Shown piece after piece: positions 63,759 to 64,000 of a stretch of 64,000 bases of DNA. The position numbers and the translations under genes were made by a program. The DNA comes from Climacteris rufus. Taxonomy: Eukaryota > Chordata > Aves > Passeriformes > Climacteridae. The stretch lies in the NCBI GenBank assembly GCA_013398175.1, contig VZRZ01007409.1:861326-925325 (forward strand). Direction: 5' to 3'. How positions within the stretch are numbered: the stretch's first letter is position 1; each line of letters begins with the position of its first letter. The notes under the pieces are model-generated. The model saw only the letters and a program-made list of their open reading frames with translations, was not told the origin of the DNA and made no database searches.

Positions 63759-64000
63759 ACTTGTTTTCCCAAGTTGCATCAATAATTTTCTACTTCTGCA
63801 GTAGTTTTTTTTCTACTCAGTCTATATAATCACCCAAGCTGTGCCTGTTTAGCTTGTGTTTTGCCACTGACATGTTTGATCAAGTCTAGAGTAATGAAAT
63901 TATTAGAGATACCTGACCTTTTAATAAGTGCTTCTGGAGCTGTTTGCCTGTTCTTCCACCATCATCAGCTGTTATCTCAAAAGAAGGTAAACTTGAGAGA
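63759..64000. other. Unannotated end of window
   Basis: Nothing recognised after the GGAA array; the window ends in ordinary AT-rich DNA. Confidence 0.5.

Noticed and set aside
1..64000. CRISPR arrays, bacterial operons, rRNA or tRNA genes
   Set aside because: No regularly spaced repeats, ribosome-binding-site-linked genes or structural RNA motifs were seen; the repeat content is that of a bird nuclear genome.

Overview
The window reads as a piece of bird nuclear genome, intergenic or deep intronic. The main evidence is a set of CR1 LINE copies whose 3' tails end in short ATTCTRTG-type repeats (clearest at 45219-45497), together with long terminal repeats (LTRs) of types I recognise from avian genomes. 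A songbird is plausible but not proven. The sequence is visibly A+T-rich (composition was not computed), with many homopolymer runs and short microsatellites. There is no sign of bacterial gene organisation, a CRISPR array, an rRNA or a tRNA. The longest open reading frame is 147 codons. None looks like a conserved cellular protein, so I annotate no host gene.

Layout. 1-5600: unannotated AT-rich DNA with one tandem repeat and a hairpin. 5600-5840: an old minus-strand CR1. 7840-8443: a solo LTR on the minus strand with TATA and poly(A) signals and a near-perfect target-site duplication. About 12245-12476: a degraded plus-strand CR1. 15905-16515: a broken piece of the CR1 ORF2 (endonuclease/reverse transcriptase) reading frame on the minus strand, the only recognisable coding homology in the window. 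23608-23765: minus-strand CR1. About 24410-24750: a probable plus-strand LTR. About 29690-29915: a possible old CR1/L3-like copy. 32388-32663: plus-strand CR1. 33056-34410: a large plus-strand LTR interrupted by a second, GC-richer LTR (about 33578-33960), i.e. a nested insertion. 34897-35060: minus-strand CR1. 45219-45497: well-preserved plus-strand CR1. 48614-48940: a 327-bp minus-strand LTR flanked by an exact 6-bp direct repeat. From 48941 to the end the DNA is essentially unannotated, except for a three-copy minisatellite at 56712, an A37 run at 61162 and a (GGAA)10 array at 63718.

The repeats form no working system. They record successive insertions: old CR1 copies, then ERV LTRs, then one LTR inside another. 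All LTRs appear to be solo, because no gag, pol or env reading frame lies next to any of them. The best leads are the nested LTR, the LTR with an intact 6-bp duplication, the internal-only CR1 fragment, and one lysine-rich minus-strand open frame at 29020-29292 that could be an unrecognised exon but may equally be chance. I found no convincing new biological system.
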